Shown piece by piece: positions 27,611 through 36,727 of a stretch of 58,386 bases of DNA. The notes beneath the pieces were generated by a model that was not told the DNA's origin, made no database searches, and worked only from the letters and a program-made list of their open reading frames with translations. Within the stretch, counting starts at the first letter, position 1, and the number at the start of each line of letters is the position of its first letter. Location: assembly GCA_045105075.1 (NCBI GenBank), contig JBGCDD010000012.1, positions 1 to 58,386 of the forward strand, in the 5' to 3' direction. Source of the stretch: JBGCDD01 sp045105075 (lineage in GTDB: Bacteria > Pseudomonadota > Alphaproteobacteria > Rhodobacterales > Rhodobacteraceae). The position numbers and the translations under genes are program-made.

Positions 27611-29015
27611 AACAGATGTTCTTGTGATTGGCGCCGGGTCCGGCGGCTTGTCAGTTGCGGCAGGCGCCAGCCAGATGGGCGCGCGCGTGGTGCTTTTGGA
27701 GGGCCACGAGATGGGCGGGGACTGCCTGAATTATGGCTGCGTTCCAAGCAAAGCATTGTTAGCCAGCGCCAAGGCGGCTTACGGGCAAACCCACACAGGC
27801 TCGTTCGGCGTGGCCCCAAGCGCCGGCGCAATTGATTATAGCGCTGCCAAAGACCACGTGGCGGATGTGATCGCCCAGATTGCACCCGTTGACAGCCAAG
27901 AGCGGTTCGAAGGGTTCGGCGTGCAGGTGATCCGCGCGTTTGGGCAGTTTGTTGCGCCGAACACCGTCGAGGCCGGCGATCATCGCATCACTGCGCGTCG
28001 GATCGTGATCGCGACAGGCTCGCGCCCCTTTGTGCCGCCGATCCCGGGCCTCGAGACTGTATCCCACGAGACCAACGAGACGATTTTCCAACTGCGCGAG
28101 CGTCCCAAACACCTGCTGATCATTGGCGGCGGCCCGATTGGGTTGGAAATGGCGCAGGCGCATATTCGGCTTGGCTGCAAAGTTACTGTGATTGAAGGCG
28201 CCAAGGCGCTGGGCAAAGACGATCCAGAGCTGGCCAGCATCGTTCTGGACAGTTTGCGCACCGAAGGTGTTGAGATAGCCGAGGACGCGCTGGTGTCGGA
28301 AATTGCCAAAGCCGGCGATGGGATCAAGGTGCACACCAAAGATGGGCGCGTGTTTTCCGGCAGTCACCTGTTGATGGCCGTGGGGCGCAAAACCAACACC
28401 GAAAAGCTAAACCTCGAGGCAGGCGGTATCGAGCCAACCCGCACCGGTATCAAGGTTGATGCGAGCATGCGCACCACCAACAAGCGGGTTTATGCCATTG
28501 GTGACGTAGCAGGCGGGCTGCAATTCACCCATATGGCGGGCTATCATGCGGGGGTTATCATCCGCTCGATGCTGTTTGGATTGCCCAGCAAGGCCAAAAC
28601 CAACCACATTCCCTGGGCGACCTACACAGATCCGGAACTCTCGCAAGTCGGGCTGACCGAAGACCAAGCCCGCGCCGCGCATGGTGCGTCGCTTGAGGTG
28701 GTGCGCTTTGAATACGCCCACAATGACCGTGCGATTGCCGAACGCAAAACCAAAGGCTTGATTAAGGTTATGGTGCTCAAAGGGCGCCCGGTCGGGGTTA
28801 GTATTGTGGGCCATCAAGCCGGTGAATTGATTGCCATGTGGTCCTTGGCGATCGCAAACAGAATGAAGATGAGCCAGATTGCCGCCATGGTCGCGCCTTA
28901 TCCCACCATCAGCGAAGTGAACAAACGCGCGGCTGGGGCCTATTTTACACCGCGCTTGTTTGATAACCCTACAGTCAAACGCGTGGTCGCCCTGGTGCAA
29001 AGATGGCTGCCCTGA
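27597..29015 (+). CDS. FAD-dependent pyridine nucleotide-disulfide oxidoreductase (mercuric reductase/lipoamide dehydrogenase-like)
   Basis: 472 residues from the ATG at 27597 with AAGGGC upstream. FAD-binding G-A-G-S-G-G near the start, redox-active disulfide G-D-C-L-N-Y-G-C-V-P-S-K (Cys43 and Cys48), NAD-binding G-G-G-P-I-G-L-E, and A-I-G-D-V near residue 300 are all intact. At the C-terminus the usual catalytic His-Pro of lipoamide and mercuric reductases (H-P-T-x-S-E) reads Y-P-T-I-S-E, so His is replaced by Tyr. There is no mercury-binding C-terminal Cys pair. It overlaps the TVP38 gene. It is likely a membrane-associated member of the group often partnered with TVP38; physiological substrate unknown. 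Confidence 0.88.
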   Translation: MQTIETDVLVIGAGSGGLSVAAGASQMGARVVLLEGHEMGGDCLNYGCVPSKALLASAKAAYGQTHTGSFGVAPSAGAIDYSAAKDHVADVIAQIAPVDSQERFEGFGVQVIRAFGQFVAPNTVEAGDHRITARRIVIATGSRPFVPPIPGLETVSHETNETIFQLRERPKHLLIIGGGPIGLEMAQAHIRLGCKVTVIEGAKALGKDDPELASIVLDSLRTEGVEIAEDALVSEIAKAGDGIKVHTKDGRVFSGSHLLMAVGRKTNTEKLNLEAGGIEPTRTGIKVDASMRTTNKRVYAIGDVAGGLQFTHMAGYHAGVIIRSMLFGLPSKAKTNHIPWATYTDPELSQVGLTEDQARAAHGASLEVVRFEYAHNDRAIAERKTKGLIKVMVLKGRPVGVSIVGHQAGELIAMWSLAIANRMKMSQIAAMVAPYPTISEVNKRAAGAYFTPRLFDNPTVKRVVALVQRWLP

Positions 29016-29034
29016 CGCCAAAGAAAGAGCAGCC

Positions 29035-30435
29035 ATGCTGAATACGCTGTCGGGGCGGTTCCTGATTTTGACCACAGTCTTTGTGATGCTGGCCGAAATC
29101 TTGATTTTTGTGCCTTCCATCGCGCGATTCCGTGAAGACTATTTGTTGAACCGGCTGGAACGGGCGCAGATCGCGTCGCTGGCGTTGTTGGCCGATGACA
29201 TGCTCGAGATGGAGCTTGAAGCAGAGCTGTTGGAAAACGCCGAGGTGTTCAACGTGGTTCTGCGCCGTGACGAGGTGCGCCAGCTGGTGTTGTCGTCCCC
29301 GATCCCGCAACCCATCGCTGGCACTTTTGATCTGCGCGACCCCAGTGCGGTCAGCCTGATTGGCGATGCTGTCAAACGCTTGGGCAATCCGGAAAACGAG
29401 ATGATCCGAGTGATGGGCGCGCCAGTGCGCGAGGCGGGTCTGATGATCGAAGTGACCATGGAAACCGCGCCGATGCGTGCGGCGATGGTCGATTACGGCC
29501 TGAGGATCCTGATGCTGTCGGCGGTGATTTCGGTGTTCACGGCCGTGTTGTTGTTCATCGCCGTGCGCGTGTTTCTGGTCACGCCGATCAAGGGCGTTGT
29601 GGGATATATGAAACGCTATGCGGCCGCTCCGGAAGATGCGCGTGGCATCATCACGCCCCGCGCGGGTGTGCGTGAACTGCGCGAGGCCGAAGAGGCGCTG
29701 TTGTCGCTGCAAACCGAACTGACCCAAGCCCTGAAGCAACGCGAGCGCTTGGCGCAATTGGGCGGTGCTGTCGCCAAGGTCAGCCATGACTTGCGCAACA
29801 TCCTGACCAGCGCACAACTGTTCACCGACCGCATCGAGACCAGCGAAGATCCGCTGGTGCGCCGGCTTGCGCCCAAGCTTGTTGGCTCGATCACGCGGGC
29901 TGTTTCCTTATGTGAAAGCACGCTGGCCTTTGGGCGCGCCGAAGAACCCGCACCCCGCCTCAGTTTTTTTGAACTGGGCCCGATCATCGACGACGTGATT
30001 GACAGCGAAACTTTGGCCATAGGCGAAGCACCGGTCAGTTTGCGCCAGGACATTCCGATGATGATGCAGTTGCGGGCCGATCCCGAACAGCTGTTTCGCG
30101 TGATCCAGAACCTGGTGCGCAACGCGCGACAAGTGCTGGTTGCGACTGGCAAACCCGGCGAAGTTCTTGTGCATGCGTTTGAAGACGAAACGGCCTGGTG
30201 GATCGAAGTGCGCGACACCGGCCCCGGACTGCCCCCCAAAGCCAAGGACCATTTGTTCACACCGTTTCAGGGTGGCGCGCGCAAAGGCGGTTCGGGACTG
30301 GGCCTCGCAATCGCGTTCGAACTGGTGCGGGGCCACGGCGGACGCCTGGAGTTGGCAGAAACCGGCCCCGAAGGCACCTGTTTTCGCATCTGCCTGCCCC
30401 GAGAGATGGATGCGCTGGGAAAACTCAGCGCCTAG
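29035..30435 (+). CDS. Sensor histidine kinase
   Basis: 466 residues from the ATG at 29035. Membrane helices at about 8-27 and 157-180 frame a periplasmic sensor region of about 130 residues. A HAMP-like linker and coiled coil follow. The H box is A-K-V-S-H-D-L-R-N-I (His251); the N box is N-L-V-R-N-A-R-Q, then D-T-G-P-G-L and G-L-G-L-A-I. A Gly in the usual E-x-x-x-P box region is not obvious; the phospho-acceptor helix has Asp-Leu-Arg-Asn after His. No response regulator gene is adjacent, so it is an orphan in this window. It starts 19 bases after the oxidoreductase gene and may be cotranscribed. Confidence 0.9.
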   Translation: MLNTLSGRFLILTTVFVMLAEILIFVPSIARFREDYLLNRLERAQIASLALLADDMLEMELEAELLENAEVFNVVLRRDEVRQLVLSSPIPQPIAGTFDLRDPSAVSLIGDAVKRLGNPENEMIRVMGAPVREAGLMIEVTMETAPMRAAMVDYGLRILMLSAVISVFTAVLLFIAVRVFLVTPIKGVVGYMKRYAAAPEDARGIITPRAGVRELREAEEALLSLQTELTQALKQRERLAQLGGAVAKVSHDLRNILTSAQLFTDRIETSEDPLVRRLAPKLVGSITRAVSLCESTLAFGRAEEPAPRLSFFELGPIIDDVIDSETLAIGEAPVSLRQDIPMMMQLRADPEQLFRVIQNLVRNARQVLVATGKPGEVLVHAFEDETAWWIEVRDTGPGLPPKAKDHLFTPFQGGARKGGSGLGLAIAFELVRGHGGRLELAETGPEGTCFRICLPREMDALGKLSA

Positions 30436-30504
30436 GCGCGAATTTCCTTTGTCGGAGGCGGGCTTCGCCTTAGGGTTGTGCTGACCAGTCACACGCGGGG
30501 CGAT

Positions 30505-31992
30505 ATGAGCACAATTCGGATGCCAGATGAGCACACGTTGAATGTCCGCCTGAGCGAAGTGGAGCTGGCGATGGGGCGCGCCCGGCTCAAGGCTATGCCG
30601 CGCAATTTGGGTGTTGTGGTGGGCAACGGGTGCAACATTGACTGCCCTCATTGTTATCAGCTGAAAAACGGTGACAATCTGTTTCGCGATGCCGATATCG
30701 GCTTTCATCTGCGTCGTGAAATCGCAACTCTGTACCCTTACCTGTCGACGCTGCGCATTCAGGGTGGTGAAGTCTTTGCCTTGCGAGGCTTTTCCGAACT
30801 GGTTGATGATGTTGCCGCCTCGGTTGAGCGCCCGTTGATTTCGATCAGCACCAACGCGACGATGATCAACGCCAAATGGGCCGAGCGGATCGTATCGATG
30901 CCGTTTCAGCACATGACAGTTTCGATGGATGCAGCGCGCCCGCAAACCTATGCGCGGGTGCGCCGCGGTGGAGATTTTGATACGGTTGTTGAGAATGTCA
31001 GCCGGATCCGCGCGCTAAAAGAGGAACGCCGCAGCCCTTACCCGACGATGGACAGCTTTTTTGTCATCATGCGCTCGAATTTCCGCGAAATCGTCGAATA
31101 TCTGGATGTGATGCACCAGGTTGGCATTGACCGGATCTCGTTCCAGACCATGCTGGTCGACGCCCGCAACCGCGAACGCGAACCCGACATTGATTGGGAA
31201 GTGATCAACACCGAAGCCGAAGTGCACGAGTTGCACAGCCTGTTGCGTGTTGCGCTCGAGCGCGCCCAGGATTTGGGGCAGACCCTGGCTTGGTCTGGGC
31301 TGAACACACTGTTTGAGGAATACGGGTTGGACGCCGCGTTTCTGAACGAGGAAAACGCCACGCTGATGCCGGATCTTGATCAAAGCCCGAGTGCCGCGCA
31401 GCGTGCCGCATTCGACTGGCCGCAGTTTGAAACGACGGATGTCCCACCCTTGCCGGACGACATTGCGGTCAACGGCGTCAATCCCGAAATCTGTTCAAAT
31501 CCCTGGTACACAATGTTTCTGACCGAAAATGGCGATGTGTCGATCTGTTTTCTGTCCAAACCCGTAGGCAATCTGTTTGAAACGCCGTTGGTTGAAATCT
31601 GGAACAGTCCTGCTGCCGTGGCCAAACGTGCGCGCATGCTGGCCGGGCGTGTCACTGAAAGCGGGTGTTCTTCGTTGTGGTGTGACTGGCGCAATGGTTG
31701 CAGCGCTAAAGAGCCGACAGGCGATACGCACCGCGCATTGCTGTCAACGTTCAAAACACTTGTCGACAGATTGAAAAACTCTGACATCTCGGGTGCGCAG
31801 GAGACGGATACCAAACTGCGCAATGTGCGTCGCTTGCTCAGCGAAAAAACCCATCGCATCGCCGAACTTGAGGCCAACCTGTCCCTACTTTGGGATGACA
31901 ACGCACAGTTGCACGAAGCAGGTGGCCAGTACATCGCCAATCTGGAGACCGAAGTGGCGGAATTGAAACGCCAGATCGCGGCGACCCCTTAG
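30505..31992 (+). CDS. Radical SAM protein with SPASM-like domain and C-terminal coiled coil
   Basis: 495 residues from the ATG at 30505 (GGGGCG upstream). The radical SAM motif is C-N-I-D-C-P-H-C near residue 44, followed by I-Q-G-G-E and S-I-S-T-N-A-T typical of AdoMet-dependent enzymes. A C-terminal SPASM-like region holds E-I-C-S-N-P-W, D-V-S-I-C-F-L, then S-G-C-S-S-L-W-C-D-W-R-N-G-C, enough Cys for an auxiliary iron-sulfur cluster. The last ~70 residues form a heptad-rich coiled coil. No small peptide gene with a leader is seen beside it, so a RiPP role is not supported here; related proteins occur next to surface-glycan genes. Substrate unknown. Confidence 0.85.
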   Translation: MSTIRMPDEHTLNVRLSEVELAMGRARLKAMPRNLGVVVGNGCNIDCPHCYQLKNGDNLFRDADIGFHLRREIATLYPYLSTLRIQGGEVFALRGFSELVDDVAASVERPLISISTNATMINAKWAERIVSMPFQHMTVSMDAARPQTYARVRRGGDFDTVVENVSRIRALKEERRSPYPTMDSFFVIMRSNFREIVEYLDVMHQVGIDRISFQTMLVDARNREREPDIDWEVINTEAEVHELHSLLRVALERAQDLGQTLAWSGLNTLFEEYGLDAAFLNEENATLMPDLDQSPSAAQRAAFDWPQFETTDVPPLPDDIAVNGVNPEICSNPWYTMFLTENGDVSICFLSKPVGNLFETPLVEIWNSPAAVAKRARMLAGRVTESGCSSLWCDWRNGCSAKEPTGDTHRALLSTFKTLVDRLKNSDISGAQETDTKLRNVRRLLSEKTHRIAELEANLSLLWDDNAQLHEAGGQYIANLETEVAELKRQIAATP

Positions 31993-32249
31993 CCCCGGGG
32001 CGGTGTGGGGATTTCCGCAGTTTAGCGCAGTTGGTGATATGATTTCCACATTCGATGCACATCTTGACATGCGCCTCAAAGTTGTAGCCTTTCAAACGCC
32101 GCGGACTTTTATGGAGATATGCAGATCAGGTTCAGTTTGCTCATCCGCGCTCTTGACCATTTGCCCTTGCGTTCCTCTGGCGTACTCACATTATCGGCCG
32201 CACTGAGTTGATCTTGACCTATGCGAGCGCCATCCCCGGACCTTTATGA

Positions 32250-33265
32250 TCTTCATGCTTGCGCAGTGAGCCATCTGGCGCCATCGGTCCGAGATGGGCA
32301 GCGGACTCCAACGCCGTACGCCACCAACATTTTCGGTTTGGGCTCCGGTAAACGCGCGCGCCATGACCACTCTCGCGCGCCCTTGCGGGCGGCCCACCGA
32401 CTGACCGCGACGGCTCCGATGATTGGCAATCGTCTGAAGTCACACTGATTCATCTTTGATGTTCGGCCAAGTTGGTCCTTGCGGCCGGTGGAATCTTGTC
32501 TGGGCGCGACTCCAACCCTCACACCCAACGCGTGCTCGCAGCAGGACGCCGCATGATCCAGGCTTTTCAAAAGGCCTCCGTGGGCGGGGCAAACATTGCA
32601 ATCGCAGCTGGGGCAAACGGACCAACGCCCGGAAGCGTCGTTCACTTTCGAGTGGTATTTCTTTGCCTTCAAGGCGACGCAACTCGGGATCGAGGTCAGC
32701 TTCCTTCAGCTCAAATCTTTGATTTGGGTAAGAAGCAATCGCGCGAAATCCCGCACCGCTTTGGGCAAAGCACTATCGTCGTCAACGATGACCGGGCAAT
32801 GCCAGCAGGGGCACCAATGCCTTTTTCCGCCAAATGCGCGCACAGGGCATTGATCGATTGAGTGCGTTGTCGGACCAGTAGATCTCGGGTGGGATAGGTC
32901 ATCGCGGCGGCTTGCCGATCTTCATTGCGACAAACCGCCCTCTCGGCAACACATGGTTGGATCGGACGCTGCTTCCGCAATCGGTTCGACGTCGACTATG
33001 TTGTTCTTCTGCCGCGTCACAAAAGGCTTCACATAGACCTGCTGACTCAGCCTGATTTCATGGCCGAGATTGCCAATTACGCGGCCCCAACGACAAGCAC
33101 CGGTGCAGGCCTCCCTCGCCACAACGCAACGTGGCTGTTCACTCCGGGCCCTCAACAACTGCGCAAGCGACAGCTTGCGATGGAACAAGACCGTCTCATT
33201 TGTCCCGGCACCGTGCGCCCAAAATTACGTTCTGGGCCAAATCCAGGTCGGTGATGTTAAATCCT
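32250..33265 (-). mobile_element. Decayed IS110-family transposase
   Basis: Minus-strand pieces in several frames match IS110/IS116/IS902 transposases in order. Near 33190, the R-K-L-S-L-A-Q-L-L segment; near 33010-33140, the W-G-R-V-I-G-N-L-G-H-E-I-R-L and Y-V-K-P-F-V-T-R-Q-K-N segments of the DEDD catalytic domain; near 32870, L-L-V-R-Q-R-T-Q-S-I-N-A-L; near 32490-32540, A-P-R-Q-D-S-T-G-R-K-D-Q-L-G-R-T-S-K-M of the C-terminal transposase_20 domain. Stops and frameshifts separate the pieces. I could not define element ends; IS110 elements usually lack inverted terminal repeats and target duplications. Confidence 0.85.
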
Positions 33266-33571
33266 TTCATGGACGCTCTGCGCATAGCGGTGCTTCAACA
33301 TCCAGGTCGTAGTCTGCGTCGAGCAAACGTCGTGCTGCGCCGCAAACCTGTGCTTGGTTTCGTCGCAATGCCATGTTGGAAATGCAACCTTGGCCTTTGA
33401 CTGATTTGCAACAAAAGCGATCTTTCCCACTGTGTCGTTTTTCAAAGATTTGCGCTACGTTTGGACCGAATTTCCAACTTTTTCAGACCATTTCAGTTTC
33501 GTCTTTGTGTCCTTCCTGAACATGTGTTTTAACCCGCCACGCCGAGCTGACGCAGATCTGAAAGGTACGTT

Positions 33572-34738
33572 GTGCTGAAAGTTGCATTGATTTTTCACTC
33601 CACGCGAAACGACAATCTTGGCGTTGGGGCGCTGACAGTGTCTGAAATTCGAATCTTGCGCGACCTCGCCGTCGAAATTGGTGAGGATTTGAAAATCATT
33701 GTCGTGGATTCTCATGACCCGCGTGAAATCTATGTCACGGGAGACGATGTGGATGTGCGCGAAGTGCGCGAGTTTCGCAACCTTGCTACCGTTTGGGGGA
33801 TTTTTCGCGAAGCAGATCTGGTTGTCGACATCGGCGGCGGTGACAGTTTTTCCGATATCTATGGTGGCAAGCGACTGACGCGTCTGTTGCTTTTGAAATA
33901 CCTCGCGCTGTTCGCGAGACGCCCGTTGGTTCTTGGGCCACAAACAATGGGGCCGTTTGCAAAAAAGCGTTGGGCCGTACTGGCCCGACCAGCGATTGCA
34001 CGTGCAACAATTGTGGCCACGCGCGACACGCTGTCGACCCAGTATCTGCGTCAGCTGGGATTGAAAGGCGAGATTGTCGAAGCCAGCGATGTTGCGCTGA
34101 AATTGCCCTATGACGTTGTTCAACAGCCGAATTCCGAGGCGGTTCGCGTCGGGGTCAATGTGTCTGGTTTGTTGATGAATGGTGGTTACACCGGGTCAAA
34201 CCAGTTTGGTCTCTCGATGGATTACCCAACCCTGCTGCGTGATATTATCAAGCGTTTCCAGAGCTTTGATCACGCATGCGAAGTGCATTTGGTGCCCCAT
34301 GTGTTGTCGTTCAAGCGCGGCGCTGTCGAGGATGACTATCAGGCTTCGCTTGATTTGGCAGCCGAGTTCGAGGGCGTCGTCGTCGCACCTGATTTTCGCT
34401 CACCTTCGGACGCAAAAACCTATATTGCCGGGCTTGATTTCTTTATGGGGGCGCGGATGCACGCCTGCATCGCGGCGTTTTCTTCGGGGGTTCCGGTCGT
34501 TCCGATGGCGTATAGCCGGAAATTCGCAGGCCTGTTCGGCAGTCTCGGGTATGACAAGACCGTCGATTGCACAACCGAAAGCAACGACGCAATTTTGGCA
34601 AAGATCTTTGAGGCGTTTGAAAATCGCGAAGCCGTCAAAACCGACATGCTGGTCGCACGCGACAAGGGGTTGGAAAAACTGGCCAATTACGAAACAGCAT
34701 TGCGTGATCTGATGCGCGAAATTGCCGCGCGCACCTAG
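33572..34738 (+). CDS. Polysaccharide pyruvyl transferase family protein
   Basis: 388 residues with a GTG start at 33572. Early N-L-G-V-G-A-L-T, V-V-D-I-G-G-G-D-S-F-S-D (about residue 85), L-G-P-Q-T-M-G-P-F (about 120) and the late D-F-F-M-G-A-R-M-H-A segment (about 290) are the hallmarks of CsaB/ExoV-type pyruvyl transferases, which add pyruvate ketals from phosphoenolpyruvate to sugars. A soluble cytoplasmic enzyme is expected. It is a single gene on the plus strand, convergent with the nucleotide-sugar dehydrogenase, at the edge of the polysaccharide island. Confidence 0.9.
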   Translation: MLKVALIFHSTRNDNLGVGALTVSEIRILRDLAVEIGEDLKIIVVDSHDPREIYVTGDDVDVREVREFRNLATVWGIFREADLVVDIGGGDSFSDIYGGKRLTRLLLLKYLALFARRPLVLGPQTMGPFAKKRWAVLARPAIARATIVATRDTLSTQYLRQLGLKGEIVEASDVALKLPYDVVQQPNSEAVRVGVNVSGLLMNGGYTGSNQFGLSMDYPTLLRDIIKRFQSFDHACEVHLVPHVLSFKRGAVEDDYQASLDLAAEFEGVVVAPDFRSPSDAKTYIAGLDFFMGARMHACIAAFSSGVPVVPMAYSRKFAGLFGSLGYDKTVDCTTESNDAILAKIFEAFENREAVKTDMLVARDKGLEKLANYETALRDLMREIAART

Positions 34739-34797
34739 TTTTATATCGTTACCGCGTCGCCAAAGACTTGGGCGCGCGCGGCGGATGGGCCCTCGAT

Positions 34798-36138
34798 CTA
34801 GGCTTTTGTGGTCATATCACCGGGCAAGTTGCGTTTGTGGATGGCATTGCGCGTGTCGATGATTGGAATGTTTAGCTTGGTCAGCGCGTCATAGTCGACC
34901 GAATCGTGATCCGTTGAAATCAGCACTGCGTCAAAGCCAGCGCTTGCAATGTTTGCGGGATCCACCGCTTGCTTGCCTTTGAGGTGTGGATATTCCCGCA
35001 TCGCAGGAATGTTGGGCACGTGGGGGTCGAGGTATTCAACCGTGGCGCCCTGATCCATCAACAGTTCCATCAAACGCACAGACGGGCTTTCGCGCATGTC
35101 CGAGACATTTTTCTTATAGGCAATGCCCACGATAAGGACCTTGGACTTGCTAAGCCCGATGCCGGCGGCCTGATCCAGAACTTCGCGCAAACGGGCGACA
35201 ACATAGAGCGGCATGTTGGAATTGATCTCGCCGGCCAGCTCGATGAAACGGGTTGAAAGGTCGTATTCGCGAGCCTTCCAGGTCAGATAAAAGGGGTCGA
35301 TCGGGATACAGTGACCTCCTAAACCCGGGCCCGGGTAAAACGGCATGAACCCGAAAGGTTTTGTTGCGGCGCCATCGATCACCTCCCAGATGTCGACATG
35401 CATCGCATCAAAGATGACCTTAAGTTCATTCACCAACGCGATGTTGACCGCGCGAAAGATATTTTCGGTGATTTTGACCGCTTCAGCGGTTTGGGTCGTT
35501 GACACCGGCACAACGCTGTCCACGGCAATTTCATAAAAAGCGATCATGGCAGCTTTGGCGTCCTCGCCGTCACCAGCAACGATTTTGGGGATCGTGGCGG
35601 TACGATAGGTCGCGTTACCGGGGTCTTCACGCTCGGGCGAAAAGCCCACAAAGATATCGGTTCCGCAGATCAGTCCCGAACTGTTGAGGATCGGAGTGAT
35701 CACCTCGGCCGTTGTTCCGGGGTAGGTTGTCGATTCCAAGACAACCAGGGTCGAGCTGGTGATGTGCTTGGCCACGACGTGGGTGGTTTGTTCCACAAAA
35801 GACAAGTCGGGATCGCGGTTTTTGGACAATGGCGTCGGCACACAGATAACGATGATGTCCATGTCGGCCAAACCCGAAAATTCGGTGGTCCATGCCAACA
35901 TTTCGGCGCCGTGCAGCTGTTTCAGATCATCACTTTCCACAGCCTCGATATAGCTGTCATGTTGATCAAGTTTGTCGATCTTGGAGGCGTCGATGTCGAA
36001 ACCGGTCGTGGCCAAACCACGCTTGGCGCAGGTCACTGCCAATGGCAGGCCAACATAGCCCAGACCAATCACACCCACACGGGCGGTTTTGTCGGATATT
36101 TTTTGCAAAAGCGTGCCAGCGGATGTCACATGGGCCAA
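34798..36138 (-). CDS. Nucleotide sugar dehydrogenase (UDP-GlcNAc/UDP-glucose dehydrogenase class)
   Basis: 446 residues with a TTG start at 36138 and GGGAG upstream. The NAD-binding G-V-I-G-L-G-Y-V-G-L-P-L motif, V-P-T-P-L, E-S-T-T-Y-P-G-T, F-S-P-E-R-E-D-P-G and the catalytic cysteine segment G-L-G-G-H-C-I-P-I-D-P are complete, followed by the UDP-binding domain with K-K-N-V-S-D-M-R-E-S-P. The pattern E-R-E-D-P-G fits UDP-N-acetylglucosamine/-glucose 6-dehydrogenases of the WbpA/WbpO type. It oxidises a UDP-hexose to a UDP-uronic acid for polymer synthesis. Last gene of the leftward polysaccharide cluster, 82 bases after the PssE-like gene. Confidence 0.92.
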   Translation of the reverse strand: MAHVTSAGTLLQKISDKTARVGVIGLGYVGLPLAVTCAKRGLATTGFDIDASKIDKLDQHDSYIEAVESDDLKQLHGAEMLAWTTEFSGLADMDIIVICVPTPLSKNRDPDLSFVEQTTHVVAKHITSSTLVVLESTTYPGTTAEVITPILNSSGLICGTDIFVGFSPEREDPGNATYRTATIPKIVAGDGEDAKAAMIAFYEIAVDSVVPVSTTQTAEAVKITENIFRAVNIALVNELKVIFDAMHVDIWEVIDGAATKPFGFMPFYPGPGLGGHCIPIDPFYLTWKAREYDLSTRFIELAGEINSNMPLYVVARLREVLDQAAGIGLSKSKVLIVGIAYKKNVSDMRESPSVRLMELLMDQGATVEYLDPHVPNIPAMREYPHLKGKQAVDPANIASAGFDAVLISTDHDSVDYDALTKLNIPIIDTRNAIHKRNLPGDMTTKA

Positions 36139-36220
36139 AGGAGGCTCCCTAAAATTGGGTCAAATCAGAATAACCGGACGATGTATTAAGACATTGTGTA
36201 CGCGGCCGACGAATTACGGC

Positions 36221-36727
36221 TTACTTTTGCGTCGCAAATATGAAATCCCGCAAGGCTGATGTGAACAAGGGATCAGCGAATTCTGAGATTTGGGGCGCGT
36301 TTGCATCACTCACCCGCGCACGGGCCTGATTGATACAGGTCGCCAATTGGGTTTCGTCCTCTGCCACGCAAATGCCGGCGCGATTGGCCAGTTGGTTGGC
36401 TGTGGCAAATTGGTGATCGTTGCGGGTTTCGCCCAGATGCCCACGCCGGGGCATAACAACAACGGGCTTGCCCACCTGCAGCGCTGAGATGATTGTGCCC
36501 ATTCCTGCGTGCGAGACGATCAAGGCAGCTTGCGAAAACCGTTTGGAAAATTCGGTTGGCGTTAGCCGGTCGGTCCATTCGAAATTCTTTGGTCGATAGG
36601 CGGTTTCGGTTGGGGTGGTGATCTGGCCAAACACGTCCGGATGATCGGACACAGTGCCGCACCAATTGTCCATCGCCTGCACCAACCTGTCGAAGGGCTC
36701 GTGGGTTCCGACCGTCAGAAAAATCAT
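36221..36727 (-). CDS. PssE/Alg13-like glycosyltransferase subunit
   Basis: 168 residues from the ATG at 36727, which overlaps the upstream PssD-like stop by four bases. Starts I-F-L-T-V-G-T-H-E-P-F-D-R-L, the standard start of Alg13/PssE family 28 C-terminal domains, and has S-H-A-G-M-G-T-I-I and V-V-V-M-P-R-R-G-H-L-G-E-T-R-N-D-H-Q in the UDP-sugar-binding site. It supplies the donor-binding half of a split glycosyltransferase and needs the membrane-bound PssD/Alg14 partner encoded next to it. Confidence 0.9.
   Translation of the reverse strand: MIFLTVGTHEPFDRLVQAMDNWCGTVSDHPDVFGQITTPTETAYRPKNFEWTDRLTPTEFSKRFSQAALIVSHAGMGTIISALQVGKPVVVMPRRGHLGETRNDHQFATANQLANRAGICVAEDETQLATCINQARARVSDANAPQISEFADPLFTSALRDFIFATQK

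Noticed and set aside
28975..29817. 280-codon minus-strand open frame over the histidine kinase
   Set aside because: His/Gln/Arg-rich antisense translation of a real kinase gene; no start signal.
30505..31992. RiPP biosynthesis locus
   Set aside because: No small precursor-like ORF, leader peptide or transporter/peptidase lies next to the radical SAM gene.
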